From UBA4717 sp045531795 (GTDB lineage: Bacteria; Bacillota; Clostridia; Oscillospirales; CAG-272), in contig JAZSET010000073.1 in assembly GCA_045531795.1 (NCBI GenBank), positions 1 to 64,000 on the forward strand: a stretch of 64,000 nt of DNA, written 5' to 3'. The position numbers were made by a program, and so were the translations under genes. The notes beneath the pieces are model-generated. The model made no database searches, had not been told where the DNA came from, and saw only the letters and a program-made list of their open reading frames with translations. Of this stretch, positions 53,941-61,009 are shown in pieces (position 1 is the stretch's first letter; each line of letters begins with the position of its first letter).

Positions 53941-54233
53941 AAAAAAGGAACAGAGTCTATCAGAGACTTGATAACGACTATCGCAAGTTTCGTAATGAAA
54001 TGCTTTCCAAAGATCCGGAAGAACTGTTCGACAGAGCCTATAAGGTTTTCTGCATAACGGAATTCTATTCGTATCTTACCGATTCATACGAACTTACGCC
54101 ACAGTCGGTATCATTCATTCTGAGTTTTAAGGGGAATGTTTTTGAGCAGCTTTACTATGAGTGGCTTAGAAGCGATTATACACACAGAGAGGTTTTTGAA
54201 GAAGTAATAGACAGTACCTTGTGTGCTGCCTAA
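53937..54233 (+). CDS. DUF3848-like small helical protein
   Basis: 98 residues, GTG start within the previous stop. The pattern SKDPEELFDRAYKVFCITEF, then a second helical half ending in Y-EW, resembles DUF3848 proteins, which occur in conjugative elements of Clostridia and have no known function. It closes the operon, as a terminator follows. Confidence 0.55.
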   Translation: MKKRNRVYQRLDNDYRKFRNEMLSKDPEELFDRAYKVFCITEFYSYLTDSYELTPQSVSFILSFKGNVFEQLYYEWLRSDYTHREVFEEVIDSTLCAA

Positions 54234-54305
54234 TTTGGAATACTTAAAATAATAGAAGAAGCATGGCAAAACTATGAAAACTCTTAAAATTCACATGTAA
54301 TAGCC

Positions 54306-54345
54306 AAAAAAGTGGGCGGTTCAATTCTGAATTGCCCACTTTTTT
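54306..54345 (+). terminator. terminator of the repair/replication operon
   Basis: AAAAAAGTGGGC and GCCCACTTTTTT pair around an inner partly paired TTCAATTCTGAATT; T-run included. It can act in both directions. Confidence 0.85.
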
Positions 54346-54604
54346 GTGTATTATACGAACGTTGCGATAGTTTTTTTCTATTTTAAGCAAAATAAGAATT
54401 AAATAATTAGATATATTTGCGGTTGTTAGAGCATTAACATATTATAAGTCTTATATGTGGACACAGATTTTTTAAGATAAGTAAGATTAGCATATTGAAG
54501 AGGAACATCTGAAATGTAACAGCTATCTAAAATACAACAAATATCCGAAGGTGCGAAATCCGCAGTATTGTGCTGCAATTAAAAAATAATACGCAGGTGA
54601 AAAG

Positions 54605-54619
54605 ATAAGTTTAACTTAT
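54605..54619. repeat. 15-nt palindrome
   Basis: ATAAGTTTAACTTAT is perfectly self-complementary except for its centre base. It could be an operator or part of the candidate RNA. Confidence 0.35.
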
Positions 54620-54631
54620 TGAATGGTCAAG

Positions 54632-54688
54632 ATAAGTCAGACAAGCCAATGTGAGAAAAGAGCGTTGGTTTGTCTGGCTTATTTTTTT
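54632..54688 (+). terminator. strong terminator upstream of the cargo locus
   Basis: ATAAGTCAGACAAGCCAA pairs with TTGGTTTGTCTGGCTTAT over 18 positions, two of them G-T, and seven T residues follow. It insulates the cargo locus from upstream transcription. Confidence 0.9.
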
Positions 54689-54704
54689 GCAAAAAAAATT
54701 TTTT

Positions 54705-54731
54705 AACCATGACAGCAGTTGTCAGGTTTAA
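54705..54731. promoter_or_regulatory. operator-like site 1, before the HTH regulator
   Basis: A 27-nt sequence with the inverted repeat TGACA-GCAGT-TGTCA at its centre. It lies 33 nt before the regulator start codon. The identical 27 nt recur at 60066-60092. Autoregulation by the adjacent HTH protein is the simplest reading. Confidence 0.75.
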
Positions 54732-54764
54732 CAGATAAACTGTGTTCGGAAAGGAGGAATATAT

Positions 54765-55130
54765 ATGGGAACGGCTGAACGAAGGCACGAAATAATGCGA
54801 GTTTTATGTCGGAGAAGATACGAAACAATCAAAAATTTAGCGAATGAGTTCGGCGTTTCAGAAAGAACCCTTGCGCGAGATATTGAGATGCTAAGCCTAA
54901 CTGAACCTATTTATACAAAGCAAGGAAAACACTGCGGCGGCGTGTACGTGATGGATGGATTTTCCATGACACGAATGTATATGAAAGACACAGAACTTGC
55001 TGTACTTCAAAAGCTTTCAAACAGTGTTTATGATGATGCTGTTTGTCGGCTTGATACGGCTGAACGCTTAATACTTAAAAACATAATCTCGCAGTACACA
55101 AAACCTACAACAAAAAAAGGAGAATTGTAA
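54765..55130 (+). CDS. DeoR/YafY-type HTH regulator (short form)
   Basis: 121 residues. The N-terminal winged helix (RRHEIMRVLCRRRYETIKNLANEFGVSERTLARDIEML region, ~6-45) matches HTH_11/DeoR-type regulators. The usual WYL or sugar-binding domain is missing; only ~70 further residues with YTKQGKHCGGVYV remain. AAAGGAGG precedes the ATG. It heads the cargo operon, overlapping the nucleotidyltransferase gene by 1 nt. It probably binds the two identical TGACA/TGTCA sites at 54705 and 60066. Confidence 0.82.
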   Translation: MGTAERRHEIMRVLCRRRYETIKNLANEFGVSERTLARDIEMLSLTEPIYTKQGKHCGGVYVMDGFSMTRMYMKDTELAVLQKLSNSVYDDAVCRLDTAERLILKNIISQYTKPTTKKGEL

Positions 55131-56197
55131 TGAAAAAACAAGAAAAAGAACTATTCAAAGCCTTGTGTAGCTTTAAGTCTGAGGAATTTGATGAAAGTTT
55201 ACTTCAAGCTGCAACCCCCGTTGTTTTGGGACATTTATTTTTTAACCGTATGCAGGCGGTTGCTTACGGGGTGTTGAAAAAGCATAGCCTTTTGGGAAAG
55301 GTAAACCGAGAATTCAGAAACTCTCTTAAAGGAGCGTATGAGCAAAATCTTGAAAAGAACAGAAGTTTCTTTTGGTGTATTAGTCACGTGGAAGAAGTGC
55401 TTTCTAAATGCGGTGCTAAATATGCAATGCTGAAAGGTGCTTATCTGTGCAAGGCGTATCCCGAGGGCTTCCGCACCTCTAACGACATTGATTTGCTCGT
55501 ACACCCCAAGGATGTAACCGAAATCGGCAATGCATTGTTATCTGCCGGTTTTAAGCAAGGTAATATCCGTAACGGCAGTTTTATCCCTGGCACTCGAAAG
55601 GAAATCATTGAATCAAAAATGATGCGAGGAGAAACTGTTCCGTATATTAAGGAAATAGGCTTACCGGGAATGCAGTTTTTAGAGGTGGATATCAACTTTT
55701 CTCTCGACTATAAGCCCGGTGATACTGTACTTTTAGAGGATATGATTGAAAACACCTCTGTCAGAGAAATTGGCAATCTTAAGGTTCGTACCTTGAGAGA
55801 TTATGATTTCTTTGTACACCTTTGCAGTCATCTTTACAAGGAAGCCACAACACTTCCGTGGGTAGAAATGATGAGAGATATGACACTCTACAAATATGCG
55901 GATATTTATATGCTGCTCAGTGATATGACCGAGATGAAAGTTGATGCATTGTTTGCGAGAGCAACGCAAACGAATACCGAAAAAATATGTGCTTTTACGG
56001 TAACTCAAATGTCGGAGCTTTTTAAATTCACAAATTCTTATGCAGTAGAAAAAGCCAATGAAATTTTAAAGAGCGAACCCGATTTTATCCATACTATTGT
56101 TTCTCCTAAGGATAAAAAGAAACTTGTTTTTACTGAAAAAAGTGTAGAAACAAGATTCTTTGCCGATAACCGAAAAAGTCTTTTAGAGGAGGTGTAA
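55130..56197 (+). CDS. uncharacterised nucleotidyltransferase (NTP_transf_5-like)
   Basis: 355 residues. MLKGAYL near 103, then RTSNDIDLLV with Asp119 and Asp121, is the metal-binding core of this Pol-beta-like nucleotidyltransferase family. The C-terminal half is helical. Such enzymes are seen in polysaccharide, natural-product and modification loci; the acceptor is unknown. It follows the regulator directly and starts the enzyme block. Confidence 0.83.
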   Translation: MKKQEKELFKALCSFKSEEFDESLLQAATPVVLGHLFFNRMQAVAYGVLKKHSLLGKVNREFRNSLKGAYEQNLEKNRSFFWCISHVEEVLSKCGAKYAMLKGAYLCKAYPEGFRTSNDIDLLVHPKDVTEIGNALLSAGFKQGNIRNGSFIPGTRKEIIESKMMRGETVPYIKEIGLPGMQFLEVDINFSLDYKPGDTVLLEDMIENTSVREIGNLKVRTLRDYDFFVHLCSHLYKEATTLPWVEMMRDMTLYKYADIYMLLSDMTEMKVDALFARATQTNTEKICAFTVTQMSELFKFTNSYAVEKANEILKSEPDFIHTIVSPKDKKKLVFTEKSVETRFFADNRKSLLEEV

Positions 56198-56201
56198 TAT
56201 A

Positions 56202-56837
56202 ATGAAATCTTTAAATATGAGACCGAATGAAACAAACGGCTTTCTTTTTACCTTCTGCGGACTTGATGGGTGCGGAAAAACATCAAATTTGACAAAGCTT
56301 AAGGAAGAAATTGAAAAAGAATATCCTGTATTGCTTACTAAGCAGCCTACCAATGCAGTCCGTAATTCCGATATTTTCAGAACATATATGGATTGTCCTG
56401 ACCATTCTGCTTATGATTACCGCAGTTTATCATTGCTTGCGGCAAGCGACCGTTTGCAGCACGGAAGTAAGGTGATTGAGCCGGCGATGCGTGAAGGAAA
56501 AATCGTTATCAGCGATAGATATTTTTATTCCTGCCTTGCTAACTTACATGCCAGAGGTTTTGAAAAAGACGAGTGGATTTATGAGATTGCCGAATCGATT
56601 GTAAGACCTGATGTTGCCTTTTTCTTTGATGTACCGGTTGAAATCGCAGTCCAGCGTGTTCGCAGTCGTCCCGAAGAAAAGGACCGATATATTGATATGG
56701 AATTGCAGTATAAGCTCCATGATGAGTATATCGAAATATGTGAAGCAAATAACGGCGTGCTTGTTCCAACGGATGTTTCATTTGAGGAAAGCTACGCTAT
56801 TGTAAAAAAAGAAGTAGAAAGGGTGATAAACAGATGA
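56202..56837 (+). CDS. thymidylate-kinase-like protein
   Basis: 211 residues with P-loop GLDGCGKT at 20-27, ISDRYFYS (the DR-Y motif of dTMP kinases) near 105, and RSRPEEKDR as lid-like region. Chromosomes have their own tmk, so this copy probably works in the cargo pathway, for example on a nucleotide donor or a non-standard substrate. GAGGTG site; overlaps the ACP gene by 4 nt. Confidence 0.83.
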   Translation: MKSLNMRPNETNGFLFTFCGLDGCGKTSNLTKLKEEIEKEYPVLLTKQPTNAVRNSDIFRTYMDCPDHSAYDYRSLSLLAASDRLQHGSKVIEPAMREGKIVISDRYFYSCLANLHARGFEKDEWIYEIAESIVRPDVAFFFDVPVEIAVQRVRSRPEEKDRYIDMELQYKLHDEYIEICEANNGVLVPTDVSFEESYAIVKKEVERVINR

Positions 56838-57079
56838 ATATTGAAAAAAAGGTAAAAAACATTTTATCTGAACTCAGCGGCGAAGAGGGAATTTCTAATG
56901 AAACAACTCTTCAAAACGATTTGGCTCTTGACAGTCTTTCGATGGTAACTCTACTTGTTGAAATCGAGGATGTTTTTGAAATTCAGCTTGACGAGGCGGA
57001 TATGAACCCCTTTGATTTCGAGACTGTACAAAGCGTTATAGATATGGTTGCAAAATATGTAGGTGATGAATATGAATAA
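56834..57079 (+). CDS. acyl carrier protein
   Basis: 81 residues, acidic, four-helix pattern with the phosphopantetheine site D33-S34-L35 (DLALDSLS). It is not beside fatty-acid genes but beside an acyl/aminoacyl ligase and a BtrH-like protein. It therefore most likely carries an activated acyl or aminoacyl group for a dedicated modification. Coupled by overlaps on both sides. Confidence 0.9.
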   Translation: MNIEKKVKNILSELSGEEGISNETTLQNDLALDSLSMVTLLVEIEDVFEIQLDEADMNPFDFETVQSVIDMVAKYVGDEYE

Positions 57080-58097
57080 GATAGTTGATTTGCCTCTCGT
57101 TGAGCCGTTGTATAGCACTTATCATCATCAGGGACCGTGCACGGCTATTATCAAGGATAATCCGACGATCCGAAATTGGTACTTAAATCAAGTTATGAAT
57201 TTGTCCTGTAACCGAAAATTTTTAAGTGGATTTACTACTCCCGAAATAACAATACCGGATTCCTCTTGGTCTGTTAATCCGTATTTTGATAGGCAGTGGT
57301 GTTCCACACGTTTTGCAAAAGGTCATATACACTATATTATTCGTGAAATGTTGAATCAGGGTTATTATGTAGCCTTTAGCGGCATTGACGACTATTACAT
57401 CGAAGGCAAAAGTTGGTATAAAGAACGTCATTTTAGTCACGACGGTCTTATTTGCGGCTACAACAAAGATGACAAGACATTTTGTGTTTACTCTTATGAC
57501 AGTAACTGGGTTTACAGAAAGTTTTGGACACCTCAAAAATGCTTTAATCAATCAAGAAAGGCTATGCTGAAAAAAGAAACAATATCCAATTTTTGCGGAT
57601 TAAAAGCAAAGGGAGATAATGTAGCGTTTTTTCCTGAAACAGTTTGCACAAAACTTAAAGAATATCTTGATTCTGATTTAAAGAAATATCCGTTTGACGG
57701 TGAAGGAAACGTTTTCGGCATTGTTGTTCATGAGTTTATTGCTGAGTATGTTACTAAATTGCACAATGGATCCATTCCCTATGAAAGAATGGACAGACGA
57801 GTTTTCAGGCTTATTTGGGAGCATAAAAAGGCTATGCTTGAGCGTATTCACGCTCTTGAGGAAGCACTTGAAATCAACAAACGGTACGGTAAACAGTATG
57901 AGCAGATTGTAGCAGAAGCTGATAAAATGCGTATGCTTTATGCCTCTCATCATATGCGCCGTAGAGATTCTGTCTTGCCTATTATTCGTGAAAAATTACT
58001 GACTCTTTCGGTAAATGAAAGAAAAATACTCACATTGCTTGTAAGAGCAGTAGAAAAGGAGTTGAAGAAAAATGCTATGGGAACACCTGAAAAGTAA
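57072..58097 (+). CDS. BtrH-like ACP-dependent acyltransferase candidate
   Basis: 341 residues from the ATG at 57072 (a GTG at 57063 is possible). Cys23 in HHQGPCTA and His123-Asp124 in FSHDGLICGYN give a papain-like order as in the N-terminal domain of BtrH, which moves an acyl group from an ACP to an aminoglycoside in butirosin synthesis. The remaining ~180 residues are helical. It lies between the ACP and the ligase gene, as BtrI/BtrJ/BtrH do functionally. The fold call is moderate; the reaction is inferred. Confidence 0.55.
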   Translation: MNKIVDLPLVEPLYSTYHHQGPCTAIIKDNPTIRNWYLNQVMNLSCNRKFLSGFTTPEITIPDSSWSVNPYFDRQWCSTRFAKGHIHYIIREMLNQGYYVAFSGIDDYYIEGKSWYKERHFSHDGLICGYNKDDKTFCVYSYDSNWVYRKFWTPQKCFNQSRKAMLKKETISNFCGLKAKGDNVAFFPETVCTKLKEYLDSDLKKYPFDGEGNVFGIVVHEFIAEYVTKLHNGSIPYERMDRRVFRLIWEHKKAMLERIHALEEALEINKRYGKQYEQIVAEADKMRMLYASHHMRRRDSVLPIIREKLLTLSVNERKILTLLVRAVEKELKKNAMGTPEK

Positions 58098-59436
58098 AAT
58101 GCAATCTAATTTCTCACAGAAAATTTGTGAGGGAAAAGCAGAGATAACTTACGAGGAAACCATCATTTTTGCTGAGGAATTTGCAAAGAAATTGATTGGT
58201 ATCAAATGCTGTGCTATACTTTGTGGTTCTGAAATGGCGGCAGCGTTGGCATTACTTAGCTGCTTTGCGGCAGACGTTACTGCACTACCGCTTTCACAAC
58301 GGTACGGTGAGCTTCATTGCAATAAAATTCTTGATGCAATTAGTCCGGATGCTTTGATTACCGACCAAGGTGGTGAGCTTAAGGTTGTTCGTTTAAGTTA
58401 CTCGAGATATACTTTTTCCCAAATTAAACCGGCTCTTATTATGTGTACTTCCGGCACCACAGGAATGCCAAAGGGTGCAATGCTTACCGAAAGCAATGTA
58501 CTTACAAATGTAACGGATATTGTAGCTTATTTTAACATGAATGAAAGCGACACAATTCTTATATCCCGTCCGTTGTATCACTGTGCCGTTTTAACGGGTG
58601 AGTTTTTAAGTGCACTTGTCAAAGGGGTTAAAATCCGATTTTATTCGGGAACATTTAATCCGACACTTGTTCTGAAACTATTGAAGGATTATTCCATAAC
58701 CGCCTTTTGCGGCACACCTACACTTATAAGTATGATGGCTCGCTTTAAACGAAAAATAGATGATGACTGCTTAAAGTATATTTGCATCAGCGGTGAGTGT
58801 ATGGGAGCAGAAACAGGCAAACAAATTCGCAAGGCTTTTCCTAATGCCGATATTTATAACATTTACGGTCTTACCGAGGCGTGTCCCCGTGTGTCATATT
58901 TACCACCTGAATTGTTTGATGATTACCCTGATTGTGTCGGAATTCCGCTTAATTCGGTTGCCGTTAAAATTCTGCTTGACGACGGCAGCATAGCTGAGCC
59001 TAATCAGGTAGGCGTTTTATGGGTAAAAGGCGGTAATGTCATGGCAGGATACTACAACAATCCCAAGAAAACCGCCGAGGCTATAAAAGACGGTTGGCTT
59101 TGCACCGGTGATTTGGCACTAATCAATAGCAAGGGTTTGCTTAAAATCAAAGGCCGCAATGACGATATGATTATTAAAGCGGGAATGAACATCTATCCGC
59201 AGGAAATCGAAAGTGCACTTAAAATTGACAACCGTGTTAAAGAAGCACTTATTCTTGCTGAAAATGATGAACGCTTAGGTGTACAACTGGTACTTAACAT
59301 TGTGGGAGATTTTGACGATGCAAGACAAGTCAAAGAACTGTGTCAGGCTTGCTTGCCTGCATATCAGGTGCCGACAAAAATCAATTTAGTTACTGAGTTG
59401 CCTAAGAACGGCTCGGGGAAAATTATAAGAAGATGA
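58072..59436 (+). CDS. AMP-forming acyl/aminoacyl ligase
   Basis: 454 residues of the class I adenylate-forming family: TSGTTGMPKG at 126-135, YGLTEACPRV near 262, CTGDLALI, GRNDDMIIKAG, and the final NGSGKIIRR with the catalytic Lys. It activates a carboxylic acid with ATP and would load it on the neighbouring ACP. It is ~50 residues shorter than usual at the N-terminus. It overlaps the BtrH-like gene by 26 nt. Confidence 0.9.
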   Translation: MLWEHLKSKMQSNFSQKICEGKAEITYEETIIFAEEFAKKLIGIKCCAILCGSEMAAALALLSCFAADVTALPLSQRYGELHCNKILDAISPDALITDQGGELKVVRLSYSRYTFSQIKPALIMCTSGTTGMPKGAMLTESNVLTNVTDIVAYFNMNESDTILISRPLYHCAVLTGEFLSALVKGVKIRFYSGTFNPTLVLKLLKDYSITAFCGTPTLISMMARFKRKIDDDCLKYICISGECMGAETGKQIRKAFPNADIYNIYGLTEACPRVSYLPPELFDDYPDCVGIPLNSVAVKILLDDGSIAEPNQVGVLWVKGGNVMAGYYNNPKKTAEAIKDGWLCTGDLALINSKGLLKIKGRNDDMIIKAGMNIYPQEIESALKIDNRVKEALILAENDERLGVQLVLNIVGDFDDARQVKELCQACLPAYQVPTKINLVTELPKNGSGKIIRR

Positions 59437-59440
59437 GTTT

Positions 59441-59983
59441 ATGAAGGAATTTGAAATAAAGAGAATGCTTAGTGAGGAAACTTACAATCATCTTCGCAAG
59501 CATTGGGGAGATGGAAAATCTCCGATCATTCAGACCAATTATTATTTCGATACGGATTCTCTTGATATGAATAGGCAAGGTATCACTTGTCGGATTCGGC
59601 TTAAGGACGGTATTTATAAGGCAACTGTGAAGAGTCATGTTATCGAAGTCTCGAATTGCAGTCTTGAAGAAGACCTGTCCGAAAAAGCCTATTTAGACAC
59701 ATCAGTGTTTTTGTCACGCGGTCTTCATTTGCAGGGTGAGCTAATAACGGAGAGAATTATTTTGTTCAAGGATAATGCTTGCGAAATAATGCTTGACCGC
59801 AACAGCTATTTGGGTGTGGTTGATTATGAGCTGGAAATTGAATATCGTTTAGGCTTTGAGCAAAAGGCAACAGGCTTGCTTAATGAAATTATTGTCGAGC
59901 TATTACAACACGGATTTGATGTAAGCCGTGAGGAAATGCGAGGCGAATCCAAGTCTGAACGCTTCTTTAAAAGAAAATCATAG
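59441..59983 (+). CDS. CYTH-domain phosphatase-like protein
   Basis: 180 residues. ExExK motif (EFEIK, residues 3-7) at the N-terminus, then NYYFDT, RIRLKDG and a conserved YELEIEY near 130. These are the acidic and basic residues of the CYTH tunnel, which binds triphosphates and divalent metals. Members hydrolyse triphosphates or make cyclic AMP. It follows the ligase by 4 nt and ends the first half of the locus. Confidence 0.82.
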   Translation: MKEFEIKRMLSEETYNHLRKHWGDGKSPIIQTNYYFDTDSLDMNRQGITCRIRLKDGIYKATVKSHVIEVSNCSLEEDLSEKAYLDTSVFLSRGLHLQGELITERIILFKDNACEIMLDRNSYLGVVDYELEIEYRLGFEQKATGLLNEIIVELLQHGFDVSREEMRGESKSERFFKRKS

Positions 59984-60065
59984 TTAAGAACGTGAGAAGG
60001 ATATTTGATTATCAGATAGATTCGATTGAGTATGAAAAATTAAAATATTTTTCAATAACCATTTC

Positions 60066-60092
60066 AACCATGACAGCAGTTGTCAGGTTTAA
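60066..60092. promoter_or_regulatory. operator-like site 2, before the DUF1906-RHS genes
   Basis: Identical over 27 nt to the site at 54705, with centre TGACA-GCAGT-TGTCA. It lies 84 nt before the DUF1906 gene in a 193-nt gap that has no other gene. TTGTCA inside it could serve as a -35 box. Confidence 0.75.
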
Positions 60093-60176
60093 GGATTAAA
60101 ATACAAATGCAGCTGTAGAAGATTGGGACGCCAGTCGAAAACAAAACATAAAATTCAAAGAAAGAAGGAAAACAAA

Positions 60177-60995
60177 ATGGCATGTAAAGGTGCAAAAAAC
60201 AAAACCGCTTCTGTTGAAGCAACACAGGTGGCAGCAGCCGCAGTTCAGACAGAGATTCAAAAAGCAGAGGCGAGGGCTTCTGTTGGCAGACTTTTGTTCG
60301 GTGTGGATTCTAAAATCCAAGCAGGAGATATTTTGCAAAACAATATTTCATTATTTGAATGGGTAGTTCGCAATAAGGTATATCCTAACTTTTGGGGTAG
60401 AAACCTTGTGGGTGAAAATGCGCTTACAAAGAACGAAATCGCATTTATTCATTCAAAGGGCTGTAAGATAGCTACTATCTATACAGATTCCGGCGAAAAG
60501 AAGACTGAGGAACAGGGCAAAATCGTTGCAAAGAAAATTGATGTTGTTGCTCTTGAACTCGGTATCCCCGAAGGAACGGCAGTGTTCCTTGAAGTGGTTG
60601 ACGGGGAGAATATAAGTCGCGATTATATGAAAGGCTTTGCAGCAGGTCTTGAGGAGGAAGGCTTTGTTCCCGGCTTTAAGGCAAATACTGATGCGAAGTT
60701 CGGATTTGACCGTGAGTTCAGTCGTGGCCTTCAGACCGACCATGAAATCTTTGATAAGTGTCTTGTATGGGCAATTTCTCCAAGTCTTAAAGAATATGAC
60801 CGTGTGACCACCACTCATCTTATTCATCCGGATAACTGGATGCCTTATGCTCCGTCCGGTATCACCCGTAAAGATATTGCTGTATGGCAGTACGGTAAAA
60901 ACTGTCACCCTATTGAAGATGATATGGGTAAGATAACCACATTTAATCTCAATCTTGTAAATAACGAACAGGTTATCGTGGAAAAAATGTTTTAA
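60177..60995 (+). CDS. DUF1906 / Rv2525c-like glycoside-hydrolase-like protein
   Basis: 272 residues from the ATG at 60177 with AGAAGGAA; an upstream TTG lacks a ribosome site. After a short Ala/Gln-rich start, LLFGVDSKIQ and YPNFWGRNL open a TIM-barrel of the DUF1906 type, followed by VFLEVVDGEN and GFVPGFKAN. Members are often peptidoglycan-acting or surface-associated. No signal peptide is seen, which is odd for such an enzyme. It is followed after 14 nt by the RHS-like gene and shares the second operator with it. Confidence 0.75.
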   Translation: MACKGAKNKTASVEATQVAAAAVQTEIQKAEARASVGRLLFGVDSKIQAGDILQNNISLFEWVVRNKVYPNFWGRNLVGENALTKNEIAFIHSKGCKIATIYTDSGEKKTEEQGKIVAKKIDVVALELGIPEGTAVFLEVVDGENISRDYMKGFAAGLEEEGFVPGFKANTDAKFGFDREFSRGLQTDHEIFDKCLVWAISPSLKEYDRVTTTHLIHPDNWMPYAPSGITRKDIAVWQYGKNCHPIEDDMGKITTFNLNLVNNEQVIVEKMF

Positions 60996-61009
60996 GGAGG
61001 TAAAAGACT

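Larger units (their letters stand above)
54417..54688 (+). ncRNA. candidate non-coding transcript between the operons
   Basis: The 531-nt gap before the cargo locus has no reading frame worth calling. TTGCGG, 17-nt spacer, TATTAT (54417-54445) forms a promoter, and a strong terminator ends at 54688, which would give an RNA of ~235 nt. Between them are a stem GC-A-GTATT/AATACGC near 54570-54595 and a 15-nt palindrome. I do not recognise a known RNA family. Confidence 0.35.
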
